Source of the DNA: Planctomycetota bacterium
GTDB taxonomy: Bacteria; Planctomycetota; Phycisphaerae; UBA1845
Length of the DNA: 64,000 nt
Direction of reading: 5' to 3'
Assembly: GCA_016208685.1 (NCBI GenBank)
Contig: JACQXM010000077.1
Span: forward strand, 1 to 64,000
A model generated the notes under the pieces. It was not told where the DNA came from, did not search any database, and worked only from the letters and a program-made list of their open reading frames with translations. The position numbers and the translations under genes were made by a program. Shown piece by piece: positions 18,532 through 27,467 of the stretch (the first letter of the stretch is position 1; every line of letters starts with the position of its first letter).

Positions 18532-20735
18532 CCGCCGCTGCCGCATCCCCGTCCTCCGCGGCGCCGCCGACCGCTTCGCCGGCGCCGCCGTCGCTGGCGT
18601 CCCGGCTGCGCTCCGTGCGCGTGGGAACGCGCCAGGACCTGGAGGTCAGCCGTCATGTGTTTCGCGGTACGCCGGCGTACGTCGTGCGCGATCCCATCAC
18701 GTTCGACAGCCAACGTCTCAGCGCCGCGGACTACGAGGTCTTCTGCCGCATCGACGCGTCACGCACCCTGGGCGAGATCTTCACCGAGCTGGTGCGGCGC
18801 GGTAGCGCGGCGCCGGAAGACGAAGAGCCCTTCTACCGGTTCGTCATGAACCTGCACGGCCTGGGGTTCCTGCATCTGCCCATCGCCGACGAGAAGCTCC
18901 TTTATCGCCGCTACCGCTTGAAGGAACGCTCCCGGCGCCGTCAGAAGCTGCTCGGGATTCTCTTCCTGCGCATTCCACTGTGGGACCCCAGCGCGTTTCT
19001 GGAGCGCACGGTCCGCTACGCCCGGCCGCTCTTCACCCGAACGGCGTTCGTGGCGTGGCTGGCGCTCATGGCCGCCGCTGCCTTCGTCGTGGTGCGGCGC
19101 TGGCACGATCTGGCGCAGCCCCTGCAAGGCCTGCTGGCGGCGCGGAACCTGGCCGCGATGTGGTTGACGCTCATCGGGCTGAAGATCTTCCATGAGTTCG
19201 GACACGCCTACGCCTGCAAGCACTACGGCGGGCATGTGCCGGAAATGGGCGTGTACCTCATCCTCTTCACTCCCTGTGCCTACATGGACGCCACCGCCTC
19301 TTGGGGGTTCACCCGTAAGCTGCACCGCATCATCGTGTGCCTGGCGGGCATGTACGTCGAGAGCATCATCGCCGCCCTCGCGGTGTTCGCCTGGGCGGCG
19401 ACCGGCCCCTCTCCGCTCAACAGCCTGGCCTACAACGTCATCTTTCTGGCCAGCGCCGTCACCGTGCTGTTCAACATCAACCCTCTGATGCGCTACGACG
19501 GCTACTACATCCTCAGCGATCTGACGGAGGTACCCAACCTGCGGGCCCGCTCCTCCCGCCACCTGCTCACGATGGCCAAGCGCCGGCTGCTCGGCCTGGT
19601 CGACGGCGAGGAGCGGCCGCCGCGGCGGCTCGCGGCGCTGCTGCTGGGGTACGGCGTGGCCGCGGCGATCTACCGCGTCTCGTTGCTGCTGGCCATCGCG
19701 GCACTGCTGGCCTCCAAGATGTTTCTGGTGGGCGCGGGCCTGGCGCTGCTGTACCTGGGCGGCGCGATGATCTCCGCGGTGCGCCGGCTGATGACGTATT
19801 TATGGCACTCTCCGGAAACCGTTCCCGTGCGGCGGCGGGCGGTGGCGCTGGGAATCGTGGCCTTGGGTGCCATCCCCGCGGCCCTGGTACTGGTGCCGCT
19901 CCCCCGGCACGTGTACGCCCGCGGGGTCGTCGCCGCCGAGCGCGAGACCACGGTCCGCACCCGCGAACCCGGGTTGGCGCGGCGCCTGGCGCTTACCTGG
20001 AACCAGCGCGTCGAGGCGGGGCAGGTGCTGGCGGAACTTGACGGCGATGAGCCCCTGGAGCGGATCGCCCAGGCACAGGCACAGGTGCGCTTCGCGGAGA
20101 CCCGCCGCGACGCCCTGCGCCCCGTTGACGCGGCTCAGGCGTTACAGGAGGAGGAGCGTCTGATCGCCTATCGCCAGGCGCTCGAAGAGGGGCGGCGTCG
20201 CCTGGAGCGGCTGAACATCCGGGCACCGGCCGGCGGGCGCGTGGTCTCCTGCATACGCCCCTCGCAGACCGGCATGTACCTGAATGAGGGTGCGCCGATC
20301 GCCACGCTTGCCGCCGGGCACTGGCGGGTGCGTGCCATCCTCCCCGAGGAGGCATTCGTGGCGGCCGCCCCACGCGTGGGCCAGACCGTCGAATTCCGGG
20401 CCGCCGGCACGGCGGGACATGCGCACTCCGGCAGGATTGCCGAGATCCTCCCCGCCGGATCACGCATCGTGGCCCTTCCCGCGCTCACCCAGCTCGGCGG
20501 CGGGCGAATCGCCGTCACTCCGGAAGGGTACGAGGCCGCCGAACCGTATTTCGAAGTCGTTGTGGATCTGGGCGTGGATTGCAGCGCCGACGACGAGCCG
20601 GCGGGTGGGAGCGCCGCCGGTTGCCTGCGCTACGGCATGACCGGAACCGTCCGGCTTGCCGGCCCGGCCGAACCCCTTGCCGCCGGCGCCCTGCGCCGCG
20701 TGCATCGCTTCGTGAACCGACTGAGGCAGGAGTAG
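18528..20735 (+). CDS. M50-family membrane metalloprotease fused to HlyD-like adaptor
   Basis: 735 residues from the ATG at 18528, which overlaps the previous stop. The N-terminal ~130 residues resemble a PqqD-like or winged-helix recognition segment. The membrane core follows, with the zinc motif HEFGH (His222, Glu223, His226) and the second M50 motif NPLMRYDGYYILSD (Asp324 as third ligand). After further spans, a membrane-fusion region (about 468-735) has two lipoyl half-motifs. Such M50-MFP hybrids act as site-2-protease-like or peptide-export components. Together with the GAF-MFP and MFP genes it forms the membrane part of the LEPR/RTX module. No ABC ATPase is present here, so the energy source is unclear. 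Confidence 0.85.
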   Translation: MTAAAASPSSAAPPTASPAPPSLASRLRSVRVGTRQDLEVSRHVFRGTPAYVVRDPITFDSQRLSAADYEVFCRIDASRTLGEIFTELVRRGSAAPEDEEPFYRFVMNLHGLGFLHLPIADEKLLYRRYRLKERSRRRQKLLGILFLRIPLWDPSAFLERTVRYARPLFTRTAFVAWLALMAAAAFVVVRRWHDLAQPLQGLLAARNLAAMWLTLIGLKIFHEFGHAYACKHYGGHVPEMGVYLILFTPCAYMDATASWGFTRKLHRIIVCLAGMYVESIIAALAVFAWAATGPSPLNSLAYNVIFLASAVTVLFNINPLMRYDGYYILSDLTEVPNLRARSSRHLLTMAKRRLLGLVDGEERPPRRLAALLLGYGVAAAIYRVSLLLAIAALLASKMFLVGAGLALLYLGGAMISAVRRLMTYLWHSPETVPVRRRAVALGIVALGAIPAALVLVPLPRHVYARGVVAAERETTVRTREPGLARRLALTWNQRVEAGQVLAELDGDEPLERIAQAQAQVRFAETRRDALRPVDAAQALQEEERLIAYRQALEEGRRRLERLNIRAPAGGRVVSCIRPSQTGMYLNEGAPIATLAAGHWRVRAILPEEAFVAAAPRVGQTVEFRAAGTAGHAHSGRIAEILPAGSRIVALPALTQLGGGRIAVTPEGYEAAEPYFEVVVDLGVDCSADDEPAGGSAAGCLRYGMTGTVRLAGPAEPLAAGALRRVHRFVNRLRQE

Positions 20736-20736
20736 T

Positions 20737-21177
20737 TCAGCCTGCCCGGGCGGCCGGGGCAGCGCCGAGGCCCTGTAACGCCTCCAGCGTCGCTCGGTGG
20801 CGGGCCTGAATCTGTGCCACAACGCGTGCCGCCAGGGGATCGCCGCCAAGCTGCTCAGCCGCGCGTGCATACGTAGCAATCAGGGCTTCGTGTGACCGGA
20901 TCAGCCGTGGGCGGACGTAGCCTAGCTCCTGGAAGTTCATCTCCGCCGCCTGGGGGGTCGGAGCGCGCGGCGCCGGCGAGCCGCCCAGCCGCAGAATCTG
21001 CTCCGTCAGCCACGCACAATGCGCGCGGCTCTCCTCCGCCATACGGCGCACGAGCACGGCGTCGCGCGCCGAGAGGCCGGAGATGAACACCGATGCCTGG
21101 ATGGCCTGGTGCGCCGCGTTCTGCTGTTCCGCAAGGAGGAGTTCGTTCAACAGGTCTGCCGGAGTCGGATGATTCAT
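20737..21177 (-). CDS. Ferritin-like helical-bundle protein
   Basis: 146 residues from the ATG at 21177, whose first bases overlap the NuoN stop (ATGA), so the gene is probably co-translated with the nuo genes. The sequence is almost entirely helical: an ELLLAEQQNAAHQAIQ segment, RRMAEESRAHCAWLTEQILRLGG and a C-terminal amphipathic helix. The E...E..H spacing recalls bacterioferritin and rubrerythrin-like bundles, but not all four carboxylate ligands of a di-iron site are evident. Iron storage or oxidative protection near complex I is plausible; the family assignment is tentative. It ends one base away from the convergent M50 gene stop. Confidence 0.6.
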   Translation of the reverse strand: MNHPTPADLLNELLLAEQQNAAHQAIQASVFISGLSARDAVLVRRMAEESRAHCAWLTEQILRLGGSPAPRAPTPQAAEMNFQELGYVRPRLIRSHEALIATYARAAEQLGGDPLAARVVAQIQARHRATLEALQGLGAAPAARAG

Positions 21178-22844
21178 GGTACGTGATCCGCGACCTCTTC
21201 CATCGGCCCGGCGCCGGGGAGGGGCAGGAGTGTCGCTCCCGCGGAACGATCGCCCGCCACGGGAGCGACGGCTTGTGTCGCCGGCGGCTGAAACAGCCCG
21301 CGGGCGAAGTGCTCCGTGCGCGACCGGAGGGGATCAGCAAGCAGGAACAGCACCAGCAGCGCCGCGGCGGAGACGTTCACCAGCGCGATACCTCCGAACG
21401 GCCCATGCAGCGCCGGCCCGCCGGCGTCGTGCAACGACATCTTCACCACCACGCGCATGTAGTAGTACAGGCTGAACAGGGTGTTAACCGCCGCCACGCA
21501 CACCAGCAGCCAGCCCAGCGTACCGCCCAGCTCTCCTAGGGCCACCAGCAACCACCACTTGCCCAGGAAGCCCGCGAAGGGCGGAATGCCCACGAGTGAC
21601 ACCAGGCAGATGACCATGGGAACCGCCAACCACGGGGCGCGGCGCGTCAGCCCGCTGAAGGACTCGATATCGTCGCTTCCCGTCCCCCACACCACCATGG
21701 CCGTAACACCGAAGGCCCCGAGGTTCATGAAGAGGTAGATCACGATGTACACCAGCAGGGCGGTCAGGCTGCTCTGGTAGCCGCCGTCGGAAGGGTGCAG
21801 GAACACCGCTGCGGCCATCATCATGTACCCCGCGTGCGCGATGGACGAATACGCCAGCAGGCGTTTGACGCTCTTCTGGTGGTACGCGGCGAAGTTTCCC
21901 ACGGTGCAGGTGACGGCGGCCATGATGCCGATGGTCCAGGCCAGCGGGGCGACGAGGTTCATGGCGGCCGGCTGCGAAACCGCAGCACAGAAGATGGACA
22001 CCAGCCGCGCCAGCAGCACCAGCCCCGCCGCCTTGCTGGCCACGCTGAGCCAGGTGGTGACTTCGATCTTGGCGCCCTCGAAGGCGTCCGGGCACCAGAA
22101 GTGGAAGGGCACGGCGGAGATTTTGAAGGCAATCCCCGCCAGGAAGCAGAGCAACCCGGCGAAAAGCAGCAGTCGCGACTCGCCCATCGCCATCTGCTCC
22201 ACGGTGTAGCGGGCGACGTCGGCCACGCTCAGGCTGCCCACCAGTCCGTAGAGGAGGCTGGCGCCGTAGAGCATGATCGCGGCGCACACGGCGCCGAAAA
22301 TCATGTACTTCAGCGAGGCCTCCGCCGCCTTGCGATCGCCCTTGTCGAACCCCACGATGGCGTAGCTGGGCAGCGAGGCGGTCTCGATGGCAATCACGAT
22401 CATCAGCAGGTTCGCGGTGCTGGCCATCAACGCCATGCCCAGTGCGCTGCCGATGAGCAGGATGAAGAACTCCGGCGCGCTCGTCTCGCGGTCCGCCGAG
22501 CCCATCCACCACAGCCAGGTGACGGCGGCCAGGAAGACCAGCAATACGAGCTGAAACCCGATGGAGAGATTGTCCACGAGCAGCAGGCCCGCGGCAGGCC
22601 TGGTAGACAAACCGCTAAGCCCGCCGTCGGCGACCGAGTCCGCCACGCGCAGGGCGAGCACGAATGCCGCGACGATTCCCAGCGAGGCGACGGCGGCGAT
22701 GGTCCGCGGCCCGCGGCCGGCCACCAGCGGACAGGCCACGATGGCAAGCATGGTGGCGGTGAGGGCCAGCATGGGCGAAAACAGCCGCAACTGTTCACCC
22801 ACGGCGACACCGCTCCAGACAGATGCTTGTGCAATCACGTTCAT
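21174..22844 (-). CDS. nuoN: NADH-quinone oxidoreductase subunit N
   Basis: 556 residues, ATG at 22844. Antiporter-like complex I subunit with about 14 membrane spans. The conserved lysine stretch AFKISAVPFHFWCPDAFEGA and the following HQKSVKRLLAYSSIAHAGYM mark the proton-channel half-repeats, and VSLVGIPPFAGFLGKWW is the typical late signature. An extended Pro/Ala-rich cytoplasmic tail of about 50 residues is longer than in E. coli NuoN (485 residues). Last nuo gene of the cluster, after nuoM and a 265-base repeat-containing gap, and overlapping the ferritin-like gene by four bases. Confidence 0.95.
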   Translation of the reverse strand: MNVIAQASVWSGVAVGEQLRLFSPMLALTATMLAIVACPLVAGRGPRTIAAVASLGIVAAFVLALRVADSVADGGLSGLSTRPAAGLLLVDNLSIGFQLVLLVFLAAVTWLWWMGSADRETSAPEFFILLIGSALGMALMASTANLLMIVIAIETASLPSYAIVGFDKGDRKAAEASLKYMIFGAVCAAIMLYGASLLYGLVGSLSVADVARYTVEQMAMGESRLLLFAGLLCFLAGIAFKISAVPFHFWCPDAFEGAKIEVTTWLSVASKAAGLVLLARLVSIFCAAVSQPAAMNLVAPLAWTIGIMAAVTCTVGNFAAYHQKSVKRLLAYSSIAHAGYMMMAAAVFLHPSDGGYQSSLTALLVYIVIYLFMNLGAFGVTAMVVWGTGSDDIESFSGLTRRAPWLAVPMVICLVSLVGIPPFAGFLGKWWLLVALGELGGTLGWLLVCVAAVNTLFSLYYYMRVVVKMSLHDAGGPALHGPFGGIALVNVSAAALLVLFLLADPLRSRTEHFARGLFQPPATQAVAPVAGDRSAGATLLPLPGAGPMEEVADHVP

Positions 22845-23109
22845 TCGCTAGTCACTATTCGCCATTCCGCGTGGTCTGGCCGCTCCATCCTGTCGCGGTG
22901 CGGATCCTCCAACGGTGCGTTGCGAGCCTTGCCCGCTCCCTCACGGTCGCGGCTCTGTATGTGGGACCGGCTTTCCAGCCCGTCGATCACCGAGCCATGC
23001 GCACCGCGGCCTTCATTCGGCTATTCGCACCTCGCCATACTTCCCGCATTCCGCATTCACCATTCCGCACTCTCTTGGGCCGCGCGAATTAGCAGCCTGC
23101 GTCGCGGTA
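22845..23109. repeat. Intergenic mosaic repeat between nuoM and nuoN
   Basis: This gap inside the nuo cluster is filled with modules seen elsewhere: 'tccatcctgtcgcggtgcgg' (about 22885-22904, as near 431 and, inverted, near 61008), the GCCGCGACCGTGAGGGAGC module inverted near 22934-22956, 'gtgggaccggctttccagcc' (22960-22980), and attc-rich strings near 22852 and 23045-23070. No gene or clear terminator is seen. It may separate nuoN transcriptionally from nuoM. Confidence 0.65.
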
Positions 23110-24765
23110 CTAGGACAGCAGCGAAATCGCGCGGCTCACGTGGGCCAGCATAAGGTCCAACGTTCCGTTCGTGAAGTTAAACACCGTCTGCATGGGGAAG
23201 ATCCCCATGGCGATGCACAGCACGGCCATGGGCACGAGAATGAACGTCTCGCGCGGGTCGGCGTCGGGATACTCCAGGTATTCCTCGCGCTCCTTGCCGA
23301 GGTAGACGCGGCGGATGAGCCAGAGGATGTAGCCGGCGGTGAGGATCACGCCGGCGGCGGCGATCACCGCCATGGGAATCGCCCAGGTGAAGCGGTCCCG
23401 CGCCGCGAACGTGCCCAGCAGCACCCACAGTTCGCCGATGAACCCGCACAGCCCGGGCAGACCCAGCGAGGCAAAGAAGCCGATGGTGGCCATAGTGCCG
23501 TACTTGGGCATGGTGAGCCACAATCCGCCGAAGCGGTTGATCTCGCGGTGATGCGCCCGGTCGTAAATCACGCCGACCAGGAAGAAGCACATGGGCGAGG
23601 AAATGCCGTGGGCGAGCATCTGGAACATCGCCCCCTGGAAGCCCGCCTCGGTCATAACCGCGATGCCCAGCAGCACGTACCCCATGTGCGAAACGGAGCT
23701 GTAGGCCACCAGTTTCTTAAAATCGCTTTGCGCCATGGCGCACAGCGCGCCGTAGATGATGCTCACCACGCCGATCACCGCCAGCGGGAAAGCCCATTCG
23801 TTACCCGCCGTGGGGAAGATGGGGTAGCAGAGACGCAGGAAGCCGTAGCCGCCCATTTTCAGCAGCACCCCGGCAAGGATCATGCTGATGGGCGTGGGCG
23901 CCTCCACGTGCGCGTCCGGCAACCAGGTATGCACCGGCACCGAGGGCAACTTGATGGCAAAGCCGATGAACAGAAAGACGAACATCAACGGCGCGAAGCG
24001 GAAGCCGAAGAACAGCGTCGTATTCGCGGCGAAGTGCTTCTGAATGACAGGGTTGGTCGCCAGCTCGATGAGGTCGAAGGTGCCGTGTTTGACCACGTAC
24101 CCCTCCGCCTGGCGGTAGACGCTGGCAACGCCGGTAATGCTGGCCTGGCGCACCGCCTCGTGGCTGTAGAAGTACATGGCCACCAGCGCCACCAGCATGA
24201 GCACCGACCCGGCCAAGGTGAAGAGGAAGAACTTGATGGCGGCGTACTCCCGCCGGGGGCCGCCCCACACGCCGATGAGGAAGTACATGGGCAGCAGCAT
24301 CACTTCCCAGAAAATGTAGAATAGGAAGAAGTCCAGCGAGACGAACACGCCGAGCATGCCGGTCTCGAGCAGCAGGAAGAGCACGAAGTACGCCCGGATG
24401 CCCTTGTTGATTTTCCAATGCTCGAAGTTCCAGCTCGCCAGGCAGGCGAGGAAACCCACCAGCGTGGTGAGAATCACCAGCGGGAAGCCCAGGCCGTCGA
24501 TGCCCAGGAAATACTCCACCGCGAAGTTCTTGCCCGTGATCCAGGGCAGGCGCACCACTTCGTGGAGCTTCCCGTAGCTGCTGCCGAAGATGGCCTCCTG
24601 CGGCGTGCCGGGATCGGCAAAGAAGCTGCCAAACAGCGCCAGCGAAAGGGCGAAGGTGGCCAGCGTGGCCGACACCGCCACCGCCCGCACCTGCCGTTTG
24701 GGCACCAGCAGGCATAGCAGCGCTCCGATGGTGGGGAGAAAGACGATTAAGGTCAGCAGGTCCAT
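23110..24765 (-). CDS. nuoM: NADH-quinone oxidoreductase subunit M
   Basis: 551 residues, ATG at 24765. Complex I antiporter-like subunit. Recognisable motifs are FILFYIFWEVMLLPMYFLIG-type helices, the channel helix AIKLPSVPVHTWLPDAHVEAPT with its conserved Lys, and DFKKLVAYSSVSHMGYVLLG. The late SLGLPGLCGFIGE motif is also typical. Around residues 215-255 there is an extra extracytoplasmic loop relative to E. coli NuoM (509 residues). It lies 61 bases downstream of nuoL and so is in one operon with it. It couples quinone reduction to proton translocation. Confidence 0.96.
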   Translation of the reverse strand: MDLLTLIVFLPTIGALLCLLVPKRQVRAVAVSATLATFALSLALFGSFFADPGTPQEAIFGSSYGKLHEVVRLPWITGKNFAVEYFLGIDGLGFPLVILTTLVGFLACLASWNFEHWKINKGIRAYFVLFLLLETGMLGVFVSLDFFLFYIFWEVMLLPMYFLIGVWGGPRREYAAIKFFLFTLAGSVLMLVALVAMYFYSHEAVRQASITGVASVYRQAEGYVVKHGTFDLIELATNPVIQKHFAANTTLFFGFRFAPLMFVFLFIGFAIKLPSVPVHTWLPDAHVEAPTPISMILAGVLLKMGGYGFLRLCYPIFPTAGNEWAFPLAVIGVVSIIYGALCAMAQSDFKKLVAYSSVSHMGYVLLGIAVMTEAGFQGAMFQMLAHGISSPMCFFLVGVIYDRAHHREINRFGGLWLTMPKYGTMATIGFFASLGLPGLCGFIGELWVLLGTFAARDRFTWAIPMAVIAAAGVILTAGYILWLIRRVYLGKEREEYLEYPDADPRETFILVPMAVLCIAMGIFPMQTVFNFTNGTLDLMLAHVSRAISLLS

Positions 24766-24826
24766 GGCGTTTGGTTGTTTCCCGTTCGGCGCCGCGCGCG
24801 TGCCGCCCGCGGCCGGCCGTTGGTCC

Positions 24827-27244
24827 TTATCCCGTGGGCAGAATCATCGCCGGGGCACTCTCCGGGCTGCTCCACCACAGCACGCCGAGCAGCACCACGG
24901 CCGCCACGCCCGCGGCGAACAGCACGTAGTTGCGAATCCGTCCGGTCTGCGGCCGGCGGATGACGTTGGATAAATCAAAGGACGCGGCGGCGACGCCGTT
25001 GACCACGCCGTCCACGCCCTGGTTGTCCAGAATCAGCCCGGAGAAAGCCGCGAAGCGCTCCGTGAACATCGCCGCGGTGTCGAAAATCAGGTCCACCACG
25101 TAGGTGTCGATGAACCGGGCGATGTGCGCCACCAGAATGCAGCCCTTCACCCACACCAGATTGTACACCTCGTCGAAGTAGTACTTGCGCTCCAGCAGCG
25201 TGTGCAGCGGGCCGGCGGCGCGCTTGATCGCCGTAGCCGTGGCCAGGCCGCGAACGTAGATGACAATGGCCACTACGAAACCCACGATGAACGCCCCACC
25301 CACGCCGGTCACCAGCCAATGGTGCGCCGCGGAGATCGCAGCGGTGTGCGACTCTCCATCCAGGGCCATGACCAGGGGCGCCGCCGTCGCCGCCGGGGCG
25401 GCATCGGCGATCAGCGGCCGGAACAGGAAATAGCTGGATACGAACGTGCCAACCGCCAGCACCGCCAGCGGAACGTACATGAGCGGGCTTTCATGCGCGT
25501 GGTGATACACGTGCTCATCGCGCGGCTTGCCCATGAAGGTCATCCACCAGCAGCGCATCATGTAAAAGGGCGTCACGTAGGCGGTAACGATGGCCAGCCA
25601 GAACATCCACTTGGGGAGGGGCGGTATGCGATGGAACACTGACTCGCCATGGTGTGCTGCGTGATCCCCACCGGTTCGAGCCGCGGGCTTCAGCCCGCGC
25701 GGCCCCTGGGTCTCCGTCGCAGCCCCATGCTCGCGTTCGGATGCCAGTTGAACGGTTCCCGCGCTGTCGGATCCAACGCGTAACGGCCGCAACCACTGAA
25801 CTCCGCTCGCAACGCCCCCGGTAAATCCACCGGCTAAAGCCGGTGGCTCGGGCTTGGCTGCCTGCGCATGTTCACCGTGGGTTTCGTGCTTGTGGGGGTC
25901 ATCCCACTCGAACGCCCGGGCATACGCGACCGCCAGAATCTCGTCCTTGCTGAAGAATCCGCCCAGCCCCAAGTGCGTGCCCGCGACGCCGAACCCCGCA
26001 ATGGCCAGCACGCCGATCAGGAACGTCACGCCGGTAACGGGCATCTTCTTGATGAGCCCGCCCATCTTGCGCATGTCCTGCTCGTGGTGACAGCCTTCGA
26101 TCACCTGCCCCGAGCCCAGGAAGAGCATGGCCTTGAAGAAGGCGTGGGTCATCAGGTGAAACAGGGCCGCGATCCACGCCCCGCACCCCATGCCGAAGAT
26201 CATGTACCCGAGCTGCGAGAGCGTGGAGTACGCCAGGCACTTCTTGATGTCCGTCTGCACGATGGCGACCAGCGCCATGAGGAAGAGCGTCAGGCAGCCG
26301 ATGGTGGCAACGAACATCAGGGCGTCCGGGGTCATCAACCGGAAGACCCGCGCCACCAGGTACACCCCCGCCGCCACCATGGTGGCGGCGTGGATCAACG
26401 CGCTCACCGGAGTCGGGCCGGCCATGGCGTCCGGCAGCCACACGTGCAGCGGAAACTGCGCGCTCTTGCCCATCGCCCCGCAGAACAGCCCGATGCCCAT
26501 GATCGTCGCCAGCGACCAGCCGAAAAGGGTGAAGCTGCTGGCGAAGATTCCCGTGCCCTGGGCGTACTGCTCAGCGAACACCGCGGCGGCCTGGTCCAGG
26601 TCCAGCGTGTTGAGTTGGAAGAAGACCAGCATCAACCCGATGAGGAAGCCGAAGTCGCCCACGCGGTTGGTGACGAAGGCCTTGATCGCCGCCGCCGAGG
26701 CGTAGGCACGGTCGAAGTAGTAGCCGATGAGCAGGTAGCTGCACAGCCCCACCAGTTCCCAGAAGATGAACAGGAAGAGCAGGCTGCTGCTGACCACCAG
26801 GCCCAGCATGCTGAAGCCGAACAGCGAGAGGTAGGCGAAGAAGCGGTGGTATTTGCTCTGATGGTCCACCTCGTCGCTGTGCCCGGCCATGTAGCCGACG
26901 CTGAAGACGAAAATCCAGAAGGCGATGAAGGTGACCATGAAGTACATGATCACGGTGAGCGAATCGAGCTTGACCCCCACGTTGACCGGCACGCTGCCGA
27001 TGTCGGCCCAGTGGTAGCGGAAGGCGCCGGCGGTGAGCGACGCACGCGTGGCGGCGTCCGCCCCCAGCCAGCCCACCAGCACATAGGTGGAGAGCGCCAG
27101 CGGCACGCCCATGCCCAACACCACGGCGAGCCATCCCGACGCCGGCTTGCCCAGCCGGGCGCCGAAGAAAACGAGTAGCCAGAAGCTCAGCATCGGGGAG
27201 AGGATGCCGAGGGCGAGCATGATTTCGTAAGTATGGTTCGCCAT
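24827..27244 (-). CDS. nuoL: NADH-quinone oxidoreductase subunit L with repeat-derived insert
   Basis: 805 residues, ATG at 27244; E. coli NuoL has 613. The antiporter core is complete: FWELVGLCSYLLIG, VTNRVGDFGF, MGKSAQFPLHVWLPDAMAGPTPVSALIHAATMVAAG with the channel Lys, and DIKKCLAYSTLSQLGYM. The lateral helix and C-terminal region end with a long tail. Between GGFFSKDEIL and the next helix (KWMFWLAIVTAY) an extra loop of about 70-80 residues appears. It is encoded partly by two palindromic repeat elements (25678-25705 and 25827-25846) that read through in frame as GPRGLKPAAR and PPALAGG. The insertion keeps the frame, so the gene is probably still functional. Confidence 0.95.
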   Translation of the reverse strand: MANHTYEIMLALGILSPMLSFWLLVFFGARLGKPASGWLAVVLGMGVPLALSTYVLVGWLGADAATRASLTAGAFRYHWADIGSVPVNVGVKLDSLTVIMYFMVTFIAFWIFVFSVGYMAGHSDEVDHQSKYHRFFAYLSLFGFSMLGLVVSSSLLFLFIFWELVGLCSYLLIGYYFDRAYASAAAIKAFVTNRVGDFGFLIGLMLVFFQLNTLDLDQAAAVFAEQYAQGTGIFASSFTLFGWSLATIMGIGLFCGAMGKSAQFPLHVWLPDAMAGPTPVSALIHAATMVAAGVYLVARVFRLMTPDALMFVATIGCLTLFLMALVAIVQTDIKKCLAYSTLSQLGYMIFGMGCGAWIAALFHLMTHAFFKAMLFLGSGQVIEGCHHEQDMRKMGGLIKKMPVTGVTFLIGVLAIAGFGVAGTHLGLGGFFSKDEILAVAYARAFEWDDPHKHETHGEHAQAAKPEPPALAGGFTGGVASGVQWLRPLRVGSDSAGTVQLASEREHGAATETQGPRGLKPAARTGGDHAAHHGESVFHRIPPLPKWMFWLAIVTAYVTPFYMMRCWWMTFMGKPRDEHVYHHAHESPLMYVPLAVLAVGTFVSSYFLFRPLIADAAPAATAAPLVMALDGESHTAAISAAHHWLVTGVGGAFIVGFVVAIVIYVRGLATATAIKRAAGPLHTLLERKYYFDEVYNLVWVKGCILVAHIARFIDTYVVDLIFDTAAMFTERFAAFSGLILDNQGVDGVVNGVAAASFDLSNVIRRPQTGRIRNYVLFAAGVAAVVLLGVLWWSSPESAPAMILPTG
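25678..25846. repeat. Two REP-like palindromes inside the nuoL reading frame
   Basis: The hairpin CGCGGGCT-TC-AGCCCGCG (within 25678-25705, same module as near 228 and 30743) and CCACCGGCT-AA-AGCCGGTGG (25827-25846, a perfect 9+2+9 palindrome) lie 120 bases apart in the coding sequence of nuoL. Both keep the nuoL frame open. The rest of the insert between them is of similar composition. Confidence 0.85.
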
Positions 27245-27317
27245 CTATTGTCAGCGTCCGGGGCTTCCGCGCCGCCCGCCGCGATCGTCGCGCCGGCCGA
27301 GCGCCATGGGGCAGGGC

Positions 27318-27410
27318 TCACGGTGCCTGCCGCGCGCCCAGGCCGTAGAGAATCAAATACACCACGAACACCAGCGGCGCGAAAACGAAGTTAAGAAACA
27401 ACAGGTTCAT
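27318..27410 (-). CDS. 30-residue membrane miniprotein between nuoK and nuoL
   Basis: ATG at 27410 is preceded by GGGGAACGG, a fair ribosome site. The 30-residue product (start MNLLFLNFVF, end GLGARQAP) is one hydrophobic helix with a short basic end, so a single-span membrane peptide is likely. It lies 57 bases after nuoK and 73 bases before nuoL on the same strand, filling an otherwise empty gap in the operon. No family is recognised. It might be an accessory complex I subunit, or may simply be a chance ORF; its position and composition favour the former only moderately. Confidence 0.5.
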   Translation of the reverse strand: MNLLFLNFVFAPLVFVVYLILYGLGARQAP

Positions 27411-27467
27411 CCGTTCCCCGCGCCTCGGCCCGGCGGCGACACTTCCACCACAACGCCCCGCGCCGCG

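Noticed and set aside
21795..27178. Long plus-strand ORFs antisense to nuoN, nuoM and nuoL (for example 21795-23153, 22915-24324, 25868-27178)
   Set aside because: They are His/Arg/Gln-rich reverse shadows of high-GC membrane protein genes and have no domain.
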